Assembly (NCBI GenBank): GCA_043747875.1
Contig: JAYTOI010000078.1
Coordinates: 13,534 to 77,533, forward strand
DNA from: CADEED01 sp043747875
GTDB lineage: Bacteria; Pseudomonadota; Gammaproteobacteria; Steroidobacterales; Steroidobacteraceae
DNA length: 64,000 nucleotides
Direction: 5' to 3'
Shown here: positions 17,487-26,048 of the stretch, in pieces
How the letters are laid out: every line of letters starts with the position of its first letter
Position numbering within the stretch: position 1 is the first letter of the stretch
Position numbers and translations under genes: made by a program
Notes under the pieces: model-generated
Seen by the model: only the letters and a program-made list of their open reading frames with translations
What the model was told of the DNA's origin: nothing
Database searches by the model: none

Positions 17487-18098
17487 TCAATGAGCAAGGA
17501 AGATCATGACGCCGAACAGCAGCACGACACCGCCGCTCAGCAGCGGCCAGGTCGAGCGCCGCTGGCGCGCCTGCACGATCAGCAGCACGAGGCCGGTGAT
17601 GGCGAAGAACAGGCACGCGGCCGCGACGACGTCGATGAACACGACCCACGTGATGCCAGTGTTGCGGCCCTTGTGCAGGTCGTTGAAATACGCGACCCAG
17701 CCGCGATCGGTGGACTCGGCTTTCGTCGCCCCGGTGGCGCGGTCGATGGACACCCACGCGTCGCGTCCGGGCCGTGGCGCGGATAGATAGAGCTCCTGGT
17801 CAGACCACTCGGCCGTCGCGCGCGCCGCGCGCACGCCGAACTCCTTCTCGATCCACGCCGCGAGCGCATCGGGCACGGCCTCGGGCGTGCGCGCGCCGGA
17901 CGCCAGCATGGCGCGCAAGGCATCCGGCAGCTGCACCTCCCGGCTGGTCACCACGGGCTGCGCGCCGATGGCCCCGGCGTGATTCAGCGTGATGCCGGTG
18001 ATGGTGAACAGCAGCAACGCCGCGAGGCACACGGCGGCACTGATCCAGTGCCAGAGATGCATCGTGCGATACACCCGCATTCGGCGGCGCGAATTCAT
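17487..18098 (-). CDS. PepSY-domain membrane protein
   Basis: A 203-residue membrane protein with an N-terminal helix (WHWISAAVCLAALLLFTITGITLNHAG), a periplasmic PepSY domain and two C-terminal helices (VVFIDVVAAACLFFAITGLVLLIV and LLSGGVVLLFGVMIFLA). His17, His40 and His143-region residues in or near helices could bind haem, as in PepSY ferric reductases. Residues 119-125 read DRATGAT (17724-17744), which fits both a normal PepSY strand and the ApbE target pattern, so flavinylation is possible but less certain than in DUF2271. It is first in the operon PepSY-DUF2271-DUF4198-apbE and probably passes electrons across the inner membrane. Confidence 0.85.
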   Translation of the reverse strand: MNSRRRMRVYRTMHLWHWISAAVCLAALLLFTITGITLNHAGAIGAQPVVTSREVQLPDALRAMLASGARTPEAVPDALAAWIEKEFGVRAARATAEWSDQELYLSAPRPGRDAWVSIDRATGATKAESTDRGWVAYFNDLHKGRNTGITWVVFIDVVAAACLFFAITGLVLLIVQARQRRSTWPLLSGGVVLLFGVMIFLAH

Positions 18099-18210
18099 CG
18101 CGCGCCCATGACCACAGCACCTTGGGCCGCGCGGCGGCGCGGCACCGGGAGCGGCGCTGAATGACTCGACATATTCACGATCCGGGGTCCAATGCGGAAC
18201 GCGAACGCTA

Positions 18211-18243
18211 CATGAGAAGAATTCTTATTTGCAACTCGAGTTG
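18211..18243. promoter_or_regulatory. Fur-box-like AT-rich element with two palindromes
   Basis: Upstream of the PepSY operon two perfect palindromes sit side by side: AAGAATTCTT (18217-18226) and CAACTCGAGTTG (18232-18243). Read on the minus strand, GCAAATAAGAATTCTTCTCA resembles Fur sites of the GCAAATGAGAAT type. Iron control would suit a PepSY/ApbE redox cluster. The gap to the start codon is about 115 bases. This is pattern matching by eye. Confidence 0.4.
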
Positions 18244-18262
18244 TGGAGCTGGCATGCAAACA

Positions 18263-19186
18263 TCAGGTTCGGATGCCCCACTGAAAGGGGTCACCGCCGT
18301 CGAGCCGCAACGTGCTCTCCGCGGTGACGTGCGCCGTGCCCGTGATGAGGGGCGCAATTTGTCCCTTGGCGCGGTCGAGCCAGTGGTATTGGGCGCGGAA
18401 TGCGCTGCCAATGATGCTCTCCTGCGTCCAGGTCTCGCCCTCGGCGAGTTCGCCGTCGGCGGCCAGGCAGGCGAGCTTGGCACTGGTGCCGGTGCCACAG
18501 GGGGAGCGGTCGTACGCCTTGCCGGGACACAACACAAAGTTGCGCGAATCGGCGCGCGGCGAATCGGTGAACAACCCGACGTGGTCCACTTCGTGATAGC
18601 CCTGCGCGTTGATCGTCTGGCGGATGCGCCACGTGAGATCGGTGAGGGCCTCGACGTCGCGCAGGTCGAGCATGCGATCGTGACGAACCAGGAAGAACCA
18701 GTTACCGCCCCACGCGACGTCGCCGGTCACGCGCCCGACGCTGGGCACTTCGAACGAAACCTGCTTCGCGCGGCGGTAGCTCATGACATTGGCGACGCTC
18801 ACGGATCCGTCCGCATGCAACTCGGCTTCCATCGGTCCGACCGTCGTGTCGATGCGAACCACGCCCGGCGCGAGCTGCCCCGTCTGCGCGAGCGAGGCGA
18901 CGAGCCCGATGGTGCCGTGCCCGCACATGCCGAGATAGCCGACGTTGTTGAAGAAGATTACGCCGAGCTGGCAATCGGCTCGCTGCGGACTGCACAGCAG
19001 CGCGCCCACCATGACGTCCGAGCCGCGCGGCTCGTTGACGATCGCCGATCGATACTGGTCGAATTGTTCTCGAAACACGTTGGCGCGTTCGGCCAGCGAG
19101 CCCGCACCGAGATCCGGTCCGCCGTCGAGCACCAGGCGCGTGGGCTCGCCGCCCGTGTGCGAATCGATGACGCGTATGAATTTCAC
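18263..19186 (-). CDS. 4-hydroxyproline epimerase (proline racemase family)
   Basis: A 307-residue enzyme with both catalytic cysteines of the family: Cys88 in GMCGHGTIG and Cys229 in SPCGTGTSA. The N-terminal FIRVIDSHTGGEPTR is typical. It interconverts trans-4-hydroxy-L-proline and cis-4-hydroxy-D-proline by a two-base mechanism, in the cytoplasm. The open frame reaches 19237 and would overlap the divergent gene, so the GTG at 19186, with AGGAA upstream, is the likely start. The divergent neighbour is a D-amino-acid-type dehydrogenase, the next step of the pathway. Related enzymes act on proline or 3-hydroxyproline, so the substrate is inferred. Confidence 0.88.
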   Translation of the reverse strand: MKFIRVIDSHTGGEPTRLVLDGGPDLGAGSLAERANVFREQFDQYRSAIVNEPRGSDVMVGALLCSPQRADCQLGVIFFNNVGYLGMCGHGTIGLVASLAQTGQLAPGVVRIDTTVGPMEAELHADGSVSVANVMSYRRAKQVSFEVPSVGRVTGDVAWGGNWFFLVRHDRMLDLRDVEALTDLTWRIRQTINAQGYHEVDHVGLFTDSPRADSRNFVLCPGKAYDRSPCGTGTSAKLACLAADGELAEGETWTQESIIGSAFRAQYHWLDRAKGQIAPLITGTAHVTAESTLRLDGGDPFQWGIRT

Positions 19187-19227
19187 CGGGGTTCCTGTGC
19201 GAGTGGGAGCTGCTATACGGTAGTCGA

Positions 19228-20484
19228 ATGCATTCACAGCACGCCATCGCGGTGATCGGCGCCGGCGTCATCGGCAGCGCCGTCGCGTATGCGCTGGCGC
19301 GCGAAGGCTGGCGCGTGCTGCTCGTGGATCGCGCCGATCCGGGAATCGCGGGCGCGAGCTTCGGCAACGCGGGGCACATCGCGGCCGAGCTGCTCGAGCC
19401 GCTGCCGTCGCGCGCGCTGCTGCTCGGCTTCTGGCGCGAGCTCACCGCATTCGGCGGGCCGCTGGAGATACCGCCGCGCCGTGTGGCCGCATTCCTGCCG
19501 TGGGCCGCGCGATTTTCCGTCGCCGCATTCCGGCGCACGCGACACACGCGCTTCCTTGCGCCGCTGGTGCGCGAGTCCGTGACGGCGCTCGATCGGTTGC
19601 TCGGCGACATGCGGCGCCGCGATCTGCTGAGACGCAACGGTCATTACGAAGTGTGGCTGGGCGCGAAGGCCGACGCAGGTGCCTCCGTACAAACAGACAC
19701 GATGCGCCGTCTCGAAGTGCGCACCGAACCCGCGCCTTCCGAACTGCTGGCCGCGGTACGCCGGACCGCGGGCTCCGCGCACGCAGCCGGGCTGTGGTTC
19801 CCCGGCTGCGCGCACGTCGTCGATCCGCTGGAAGTGGTACGCGCGTTCGCCGCGGCGGCCGCAGGCTGCGGCGCAGCGATCGTGCGGCGCGAAGTGCGCG
19901 CACTGCGGCGCGTCGGTGACGCGTTCGCCATCGACACAGACGCGGAAACGCTCGCCGCCGACGCGGTGGTCGTGTGCGCCGGCGCGTGGTCGGCGCGGCT
20001 GCTCACACCCCTGCTTGCAAAGAAATGGGGTGCGAGCGTGCCGCTCGAGTCCGTGCGCGGGTACCACGTCGAAATGCCGGGGCAGGCGCCGCTCATCGAC
20101 GCTCCGGTGCTCTATGCCGACCGCAGCATCCTGGTCACTCCGATGACGGGACGGCTGCGCGCCTCGAGCTTCATGGAGTTCCGTCCGCCTGATGCGCCGG
20201 CGGACGTGTCCAAATACGCGCGCCTGCGGGCCGCTCTCGGAACGCTGGGCTACGCCGTCGACGCCGCGGCGCCCGCCTGGGTCGGGCCGCGCTCGGTGCT
20301 GCCGGACTATCTGCCCGCCATCGGGCGGCTGTCCGCCGCGCCCAACTTGTACTACGCGTTCGGGCATCAGCACATCGGTCTCACGCTGGCGGCGATCACG
20401 GCGGAGTGCATGGCCGCGCTGGTCGCGGGCCGTACGCCGTCCGTGGATCTCGCGCCGTTCGCCATCGAGCGCTTCGGTAGTTAG
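19228..20484 (+). CDS. DadA-like FAD-dependent oxidoreductase, likely D-hydroxyproline dehydrogenase
   Basis: A 418-residue flavoprotein with an N-terminal dinucleotide-binding motif (IAVIGAGVIGSAVAYALAREG), SFGNAGHIAAELLEPLPS, an internal VVVCAGAWSARLLTPLL strand, and a C-terminal WVGPRSVLPDYLPAIGR plus YYAFGHQHIGLTLA, the usual DadA/DAO substrate and FAD contacts. It probably oxidises cis-4-hydroxy-D-proline to the pyrroline carboxylate and feeds electrons to the quinone pool. The start lies 41 bases from the divergent epimerase GTG, so both promoters share this short gap. Its TAG stop overlaps the TAA stop of the convergent exporter gene by four bases. Confidence 0.87.
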   Translation: MHSQHAIAVIGAGVIGSAVAYALAREGWRVLLVDRADPGIAGASFGNAGHIAAELLEPLPSRALLLGFWRELTAFGGPLEIPPRRVAAFLPWAARFSVAAFRRTRHTRFLAPLVRESVTALDRLLGDMRRRDLLRRNGHYEVWLGAKADAGASVQTDTMRRLEVRTEPAPSELLAAVRRTAGSAHAAGLWFPGCAHVVDPLEVVRAFAAAAAGCGAAIVRREVRALRRVGDAFAIDTDAETLAADAVVVCAGAWSARLLTPLLAKKWGASVPLESVRGYHVEMPGQAPLIDAPVLYADRSILVTPMTGRLRASSFMEFRPPDAPADVSKYARLRAALGTLGYAVDAAAPAWVGPRSVLPDYLPAIGRLSAAPNLYYAFGHQHIGLTLAAITAECMAALVAGRTPSVDLAPFAIERFGS

Positions 20485-21359
20485 GCCGGGGGCGCGCCGC
20501 CGGCCGGCTTCGACGCCGCGCGCAGCATCGTGACCGCGGCGTACACCACCACCACGACCACCAGCCAGCGCAGCCATATAGTCGGCAGCTCCTTCACGAC
20601 GAAGGCGGCGATGAGCACGCCCGGAATGCCGCCGAGCCCGAGCGCGGCGCGCAAGTCGTAGCGTTGCGCGGTGATGAACCGCAGGCCGGCGACCGACATG
20701 AGAAATGCGCACGAGCCCATCATGATGGGAAATGCGGCCAGAGGATTCATGCCGAGCAGGCTGACGAGGATCAGACAAGGCGCGTACAAGCCCACGCCCA
20801 GCGTCATCAATGCGCCGAGCAGAAAATTCACGCCGATCCCGATCGCGAGCAACACGCCGCCGAGCTTCAGCGCATCGCCGCCGCCAGGGATGAGCGCCAG
20901 ATTCTTGGCCACGAACAACGCGGCCGCTACCAGCAGCGCCACGCCCATGCCGACCTGGATCACGCGGCGCGGCAGACGCGCGACCGTGCCGGCGCCCAGC
21001 CAGGCGCCGAGCATCGAGGCCGCGATCATCGTGACGAGCGTCGTCGGATCGATGCCGACGGCGGCGATGAAGATGAGCGCCTGAGTCACCGTGGGCAACG
21101 CATGGCCGGCATTCAAAGTGCCCGGGATGCGCTCGTCGTCCACCATGCGGAACAGCTTGAAAACCGAAGTCGTGGGGGCGAATGAGCCCACGCCGAGGGT
21201 GTCGAAGAAGTTGGTGACGAAGCCGAGCGCGGCCTGGGAAGCGGCCGGCGCGGCTTTCGCCGCACGCACCCGCCGTCGTTCGAGCAGGTACCAACGCGCC
21301 ACGTAGAAGAGACTCAGCGCAATCAATGCGCCGAGCAAAACTCTCACGGCATCGTTCAT
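20481..21359 (-). CDS. TauE/SafE-family membrane exporter
   Basis: A 292-residue inner-membrane protein with about eight helices and the two-repeat TauE/SafE pattern: ALGFVTNFFDTLGVGSFAPTTSVFK in the first half and ALMTLGVGLYAPCLILVSLLGM in the second, each with a conserved glycine-rich turn. Family members export sulfite, sulfoacetate or other small anions; the substrate here is unknown. The ORF extends to 21458, but the ATG at 21359 (MNDAVRVLLGAL) begins just before the first helix and is preferred. It sits between the hydroxyproline enzymes and their probable GntR regulator and may export a by-product. Confidence 0.85.
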   Translation of the reverse strand: MNDAVRVLLGALIALSLFYVARWYLLERRRVRAAKAAPAASQAALGFVTNFFDTLGVGSFAPTTSVFKLFRMVDDERIPGTLNAGHALPTVTQALIFIAAVGIDPTTLVTMIAASMLGAWLGAGTVARLPRRVIQVGMGVALLVAAALFVAKNLALIPGGGDALKLGGVLLAIGIGVNFLLGALMTLGVGLYAPCLILVSLLGMNPLAAFPIMMGSCAFLMSVAGLRFITAQRYDLRAALGLGGIPGVLIAAFVVKELPTIWLRWLVVVVVVYAAVTMLRAASKPAGGAPPA

Positions 21360-21496
21360 CCGGATCTGCGCCGGCCGACTGCGATTCGCGCCTGGATAAG
21401 GATACGGGGCGGCCCCAGGTCGCCGCCCCGCATCCTTCGTGTGCCCCATAGACTGCAACGCACACGATTCGGACCTCGTCCCCCGTCAGTGGCAAA

Positions 21497-21517
21497 GAAT
21501 ATATAGTATTTCATATT
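21497..21517. promoter_or_regulatory. AT-rich candidate operator upstream of the GntR gene
   Basis: AATATATAGTATTTCATAT lies in otherwise GC-rich DNA. A closely similar sequence, AATATATCGTATATGAC on the minus strand, lies upstream of the DapA-family gene at 39.08 kb; the two agree at about 13 of 16 positions. Size and half-palindrome fit a GntR/FCD operator. A shorter TATACGGTA occurs in the epimerase/dehydrogenase gap at about 19213. Confidence 0.45.
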
Positions 21518-21622
21518 TTTCGAACCATGGATTCTGGGCTCGGAAGTCCCCCTACGCGCGGTAGCGGGGCGATGCTGCATAATTTCGCGGCGCGAACCTT
21601 TCCGCGCGGCATGGGAACGCAG

Positions 21623-22285
21623 ATGGCAAGGACGATCGGAGTGGAGCGAAGATCGCTCTCCGCGCAAGTGGCCGACACGCTGCGCGAGCTCATCATCTCG
21701 AACACGTACACGCAGGGGCATCAGTTGCGCCAGGAGGAAGTGGCGAAACGGCTCGGCGTCAGCCACATCCCCGTGCGCGCGGCGTTCCAGCAACTCGAGT
21801 CCGAGGGCCTGGTCACGAATGTGCCGTACAAGGGCGCCGTGGTGACGAGGCTGTCATCGACCGAGATCGAGGAATACTTCGACATCCGCGCGACCCTCGA
21901 GGTGGACCTGCTGCGCCGCTCGATCGTCAACATTACGCCCGAGGCCATCGTCCGGGCGCGCAAGATCGTCGAGCGCATGGACAGTTCACCGCCTGCGCGC
22001 TGGGGCGAACTCAACTGGAAGTTGCACGAGGAGCTGTACTCCGCGGCCAGTCGGCCCATCACACTCGACTTCGTGCGCAAGATCCACGACAACCTCGACC
22101 GCTATGTGCGCATCCAGCTGTCGCTGACCGAGGCCAACCGCCACCGGGCGCACCAGGAGCACATCAAGTTGATCGAGCTCTGCGAGTCGCGCGACCAGGC
22201 CAAGGCTCTCAAGCTCCTGCAGGCGCACATCTACGGCGTGCGCGACGACCTGTTGAACCACCTCACGCAGCACCCCGCCGAATAG
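21623..22285 (+). CDS. GntR-family regulator (FCD subfamily)
   Basis: About 220 residues. The N-terminal GntR winged helix is clear: SLSAQVADTLRELIISNTYTQG, LRQEEVAKRLGVSHIPVRAAFQQLESEGLV with the recognition helix HIPVRAAF, and an NVPYKGAVV wing. The C-terminal all-helical FCD domain contains EYFDIRATLEVDLLR, NWKLHEELYSAA and HRAHQEHIKLIELC, whose histidines usually hold a metal ion beside the ligand. FCD regulators respond to organic or amino acids. It lies next to the hydroxyproline genes and is their best candidate regulator. ATG codons at 21527, 21575, 21611 and 21623 are in frame; 21623, with GGGAACGCAG upstream, gives the usual domain start, and 21611 is nearly as good. Confidence 0.87.
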   Translation: MARTIGVERRSLSAQVADTLRELIISNTYTQGHQLRQEEVAKRLGVSHIPVRAAFQQLESEGLVTNVPYKGAVVTRLSSTEIEEYFDIRATLEVDLLRRSIVNITPEAIVRARKIVERMDSSPPARWGELNWKLHEELYSAASRPITLDFVRKIHDNLDRYVRIQLSLTEANRHRAHQEHIKLIELCESRDQAKALKLLQAHIYGVRDDLLNHLTQHPAE

Positions 22286-22408
22286 TCACGCGCTGCGCGC
22301 GACCGCCCGACCCAGCCGGTTCTGAGCTAACTACTTGACCGTGCCGGTGACGGCGGGCTCCAGGTATACAGGCGCCGCACCTTTCACACCATGCATCCGG
22401 GAGAGAAC

Positions 22409-23206
22409 ATGAAGAACCTGTCTAACAAACTGCTATGGGCCGCATTGCTCGCAGGCGCGACTGCCGCGCACGCCGACGTCACCGTGACCTCGACCACCGC
22501 CGGCAAGGCATCCTTCATCAACCTCGGTGGCACCACCACGAATTTCATCAAAGGCAACCGGATGCGCGCCGACTCCGTGATGGGCGGACGCACGGATGCG
22601 CTCATCATCGACATCGACGGCAAGCGGTTCGTGAACATCGACGACAGGAAGAAGAGCGCGACGGTGACGCCGCTGGCCTCCATAGCCGACGAACTCGGCA
22701 AAGTGGGCGTCGGCGGGATGCAGGCCTCACTCACGAAGACCAGCCGGGTCGAGAAGGTCGCAGGCTACTCGTGCACGGTGCACGACATCAGTGTCTCCGT
22801 GCCGTTCAGTCCCACCGGCAAGATGGGCGAAGGCATGGACACGACCATGTTGTTGTCGGGCACGGTGTGCCTGTCCACCACTGCTCCGGGACTTGCCGAC
22901 TACCAGAAGTTCTATCGCGCCTCGGCCGACTCGGGCTTCATCTTCGGCGATCCGCGCACGGCGAAATCCCCGACCGGCGCCGCGCAGGCGAAGGCATACG
23001 CCGAGCTGACCCGCAAGATGGCGGCGGCCGGCATGGCGCTCGAGAGCCACGTGACGATCACGGCCAAAGGCGACAACCCGATTGCCGGCATGATGGCGAA
23101 GCTCGCGGCCAGCAACATCAGCACGACGGTCACTCAGATCGTGGTCGGCGATCTGCCGGCGGACAGGTTCGACGTGCCCGCGGGCTACAAGGTGAAGACC
23201 AAGTAG
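22409..23206 (+). CDS. Exported protein, DUF4412-like
   Basis: A 265-residue protein with signal peptide MKNLSNKLLWAALLAGATAAHA. The mature part begins with beta strands (VTVTSTTAGKASFINLGGTTTNFIKGNRMRADSVM, then DALIIDIDGKRFVNIDDRKKSATVTPL), a pattern seen in DUF4412-type proteins where a small molecule or lipid may sit in a beta fold. Two cysteines (SCTV, VCLS) could pair. I cannot name a function. GGGAGAG lies four bases before the ATG at 22409; the upstream ATG at 22391 has no such site. Convergent with the VWA gene, 20 bases away. Confidence 0.6.
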   Translation: MKNLSNKLLWAALLAGATAAHADVTVTSTTAGKASFINLGGTTTNFIKGNRMRADSVMGGRTDALIIDIDGKRFVNIDDRKKSATVTPLASIADELGKVGVGGMQASLTKTSRVEKVAGYSCTVHDISVSVPFSPTGKMGEGMDTTMLLSGTVCLSTTAPGLADYQKFYRASADSGFIFGDPRTAKSPTGAAQAKAYAELTRKMAAAGMALESHVTITAKGDNPIAGMMAKLAASNISTTVTQIVVGDLPADRFDVPAGYKVKTK

Positions 23207-23226
23207 TTAGGGAACCGGCGCGGGCT

Positions 23227-25464
23227 CTAACGATTGCGACCGGCGCGCTGCGCCTCGCGCACCAGCTGCACGAACTCCGCGCGATAGCCAAGCGGGTCCT
23301 CGCCGCGCGCCGCCTCGGCCTGCCGCACGACGTCGTCGTACGTGAGACTGCCGGTGTAACGCCCGCCGCGCAGCAGCTGCGCGAAGCCCGCCACCGCCGT
23401 CGAGAACTCCAGGTCGCGGCGCAGCGTATCGGTGAGCCGCAGCGGCGCGATCTCGATCGGCTGCTCGATGACGCGTGAACGGAAGCCGCCGGGTAGTTTG
23501 TAGCGGATCTTGAGATAGCCGTATTCGTGCGCGCCGTGGCCCGGCCGCGCTGAGACAGGCGGCGCATAGCGGCCCTCGTCGGGCGCTGTCTGTGCGCTCG
23601 CCGGCGTGATCTCGTAGATCGCGGTCGCGGTGTGACCCGAGCCGACATCGCCGGCGTTTACGTTGTCGTCGTTGAACCCGCCGCCTTTCAGCTCGCGCGC
23701 CTCGTAACCGACCAGGCGCCATTCGGCGACCGTCGCCGGATTGAATTCCACCTGGATGCGCACGTCCTTCGCGATCGTGAACAAAGTACCCGTGGCCTGC
23801 TCCACCAGCACCCTGCGCGCGTCCTGCACGTCTTCGACGTTCGCGGCGACGCCGTTGCCCTGCTGCGCGAGCGCCAGCGCGCGCTCGTCGCGATATTCTC
23901 CCATGCCGAAGCCGAGAATCGACAGGAAGATGCCCTGCTCGCGCTCACGCTCGACCAGCTTCCGCAGCGTCAGTGCGCCGCCGATGCCGGCGTTGAAATC
24001 ATTGTCGGTGCACAGCAGGACGCGGTTGATTCCGTTGGGCAGGAAATTCTTCGCGGCAACGTCGTAGGCGAGCTTGATGCCCGACGTGCCGGGCGCCGCG
24101 GTGGCGATGGGCTGCAAATTCTCGAGCGCCTGCCAGATCTTCTGCCGCTCGCTCACGGGCGTCGGCTCCAGCACCACGCCGGTAGTCGAAGAGTAAACGA
24201 CAATTGCCACGGTGTCGGTAGCCTTGAGGCTCGACAGCATCAGCCGCATCGACTCCTTCACGAGCGGCAGCCGCTCGACGTCGTCCATCGAATCGCTGAT
24301 GTCGACGAGCATGACGACATTCGCGTCCGGCCGTCGTTGCGCCTCGAGCTGAAATCCTTTGATGCCGATGTGCACCAGCTTCTTGCCACGGTCCCACGGT
24401 GAATCGCTGACGATGACCGTCGGCTTGAACGGCTGCTCGCGCGACTCCGGCAGGGGCCACGAGTAGTCGAAGTAGTTGATGAGCTCTTCGATGCGCACGG
24501 ATTCCTTGGGCGGTAACACGCCGGAATTCAGCCGGGTGCGCACCGCTCGGTAGGAGGTCGTGTCGACGTCGACCGAGAAGCTGGACACCCGGGCGTCCGC
24601 CGTGCGCCGCACCGGGTTCGTGTCGGTGAAATTGCTGAGCGATCGAGTGACGCTGACCGCCGGCCGGCGCCGCAACGATTCGGCGACATTCGTATCCGGC
24701 AGTTCGCCGAGATCCTCGGAGCGGATGGCGTCGACGACATCCGCCTCGCGCTTCGCCTCCTGGGCGCTGCCGCCCACGCCGAGGTTCGCAGACGCGCCCG
24801 ATGCTTCGGGGGCGCTGGGCGCGTTCGCGCGGAAGCGCGCGACGACCGCGGGATCGCTGCTTTTCTCCACCTGTGCGTGCGCGACGTCACCACGCTGGTG
24901 CGCATCGGCCGCGGATTGCGGCGCCGTGGCCGATGCGGGCCCGCGGGGCTCGGCGTCGATGCCGAGCGGGGCGGCCATGCGTGCAAGCGGCATCGCGACG
25001 TCCTGCGCGGAGAGGCCGCCGTGGGGCGCTGCCGCCACGACGTCCTCCTGGACGGATCTCTCGTTGGCAATGTTCGGCGCCGACGCGGGCGCGGGTCTCG
25101 GTATCGCGCGGCTCTGCCGCGAATCCTCCAACGACGGGATCGCCTGCCGTCCCGTGACCATCGGCCAGATAGACATCAGGCCGAACACCGCGACGAACAC
25201 GCTCGCGACGCCGCCTAACAAGGCGGCGCGCGGTCGCCAGCCGGGGCGTGTGGCGCCCGCCTCTCGGCCCATCAACCACGCCGCGAGCCGCTCGAAGAAA
25301 CCCGCGCGCCGCGGCCCGATCGACTCGTTCGCGGCCGTCTGCACGCGTTCGAACTCGGCCAGCGCCGCATCCTTGGCGCGCGCGCGCGCGCGCGGATTGG
25401 GCGCGGGCGCCGCGATCCGCTGCAGCTTTTCCTCGAACTCCTGTCCTCTCGTTGGTTCTTTCAT
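23227..25464 (-). CDS. YfbK-type von Willebrand A protein with TonB-plug-like segment
   Basis: A 745-residue protein. Residues 1-79 are hydrophilic and cytoplasmic, 80-103 are a membrane helix (ALLGGVASVFVAVFGLMSIWP), and the rest is periplasmic. After a disordered Ala/Pro stretch, residues 238-274 (24643-24753) closely resemble the plug of TonB-dependent receptors (EDLGELPDTNVAESL, then RPAVSVTR). Then comes the YfbK N-terminal domain (SSFSVDVDTTSYRAVR), the VWA domain with MIDAS DISDS (388-392), and a C-terminal DUF3520-type domain. Its ATG overlaps the sigma-factor stop (ATGA), so the two are coupled; the short cytoplasmic head could bind the sigma factor as an anti-sigma. Ligands are unknown. 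The plug-like insert is discussed under findings. Confidence 0.87.
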   Translation of the reverse strand: MKEPTRGQEFEEKLQRIAAPAPNPRARARAKDAALAEFERVQTAANESIGPRRAGFFERLAAWLMGREAGATRPGWRPRAALLGGVASVFVAVFGLMSIWPMVTGRQAIPSLEDSRQSRAIPRPAPASAPNIANERSVQEDVVAAAPHGGLSAQDVAMPLARMAAPLGIDAEPRGPASATAPQSAADAHQRGDVAHAQVEKSSDPAVVARFRANAPSAPEASGASANLGVGGSAQEAKREADVVDAIRSEDLGELPDTNVAESLRRRPAVSVTRSLSNFTDTNPVRRTADARVSSFSVDVDTTSYRAVRTRLNSGVLPPKESVRIEELINYFDYSWPLPESREQPFKPTVIVSDSPWDRGKKLVHIGIKGFQLEAQRRPDANVVMLVDISDSMDDVERLPLVKESMRLMLSSLKATDTVAIVVYSSTTGVVLEPTPVSERQKIWQALENLQPIATAAPGTSGIKLAYDVAAKNFLPNGINRVLLCTDNDFNAGIGGALTLRKLVEREREQGIFLSILGFGMGEYRDERALALAQQGNGVAANVEDVQDARRVLVEQATGTLFTIAKDVRIQVEFNPATVAEWRLVGYEARELKGGGFNDDNVNAGDVGSGHTATAIYEITPASAQTAPDEGRYAPPVSARPGHGAHEYGYLKIRYKLPGGFRSRVIEQPIEIAPLRLTDTLRRDLEFSTAVAGFAQLLRGGRYTGSLTYDDVVRQAEAARGEDPLGYRAEFVQLVREAQRAGRNR

Positions 25465-25991
25465 AGGACCCCGCTCTTCCGGCCCTCGTGTTTCGACATC
25501 TGTCTGCGAATCACGTGCAGGCGCCAGGAGACGGTCGACTCCGACACTCCGAGAATTTCGCCCGCTTCGGCGTGACTCAGCCCTTCCGCGTGCACCAGCA
25601 AAGCCGCTTCCTTCATGCCCTCGCCGAGCTCGTCGAGCTGCTCGAGCACCTGCAGTAGATAGATGCGATCCTCGGCGCGCGACCCCCCGCCCTCGGGCTC
25701 GAGCTCCGAGAGCTCGTCGTGGTCATGGCGCTTTTGCGATCGCTGCCAGTCCTGTGCGCAGTTGATGACCAGCTTGTACAGCCAGCTCGTGAACGCCGAT
25801 TGATAGCGGAACTGTTTGATTCCGGTGGCGAGCTTCATGCAGGCGAGCTGCGCGATGTCCTCGGCGTTGGCCGCGTGGCCGCACCACTTCCACGCGAAGC
25901 GATAGATGGTGTCGTAGTACAGATCCAATAGCCGCGCGAAGGCGGCTGCATCCCCGCCCTGCGCGCGACTGATCAGAGTCTGGTCATCCAT
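25461..25991 (-). CDS. ECF-type RNA polymerase sigma factor
   Basis: A 176-residue sigma-70 family member with only regions 2 and 4. Region 2 (residues about 8-75) includes FARLLDLYYDTIYRFAWKW, NAEDIAQLACMKL and the promoter-melting segment FRYQSAFTSWLYKLVINCAQDWQR. Region 4 (about 115-165) ends in GLSHAEAGEILGVSESTVSWRLHVIRRQM, the -35-recognising helix-turn-helix. The stop overlaps the start of the VWA gene, so sigma factor and membrane partner are made together, as for many sigma/anti-sigma pairs. The region upstream is only 57 bases to the end of epmB; self-activation is likely but boxes could not be fixed. Confidence 0.88.
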   Translation of the reverse strand: MDDQTLISRAQGGDAAAFARLLDLYYDTIYRFAWKWCGHAANAEDIAQLACMKLATGIKQFRYQSAFTSWLYKLVINCAQDWQRSQKRHDHDELSELEPEGGGSRAEDRIYLLQVLEQLDELGEGMKEAALLVHAEGLSHAEAGEILGVSESTVSWRLHVIRRQMSKHEGRKSGVL

Positions 25992-26048
25992 CCGTTTGAG
26001 CGCCTCTCCAGCGTTAGACGGGATGTTCTCGCGAATCCTTGGAAACGC

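Noticed and set aside
17724..17744. DRATGAT in the PepSY protein as a certain flavinylation site
   Set aside because: PepSY strands often end DxxTGxV or similar, so the match may be structural. Kept only as a secondary candidate.
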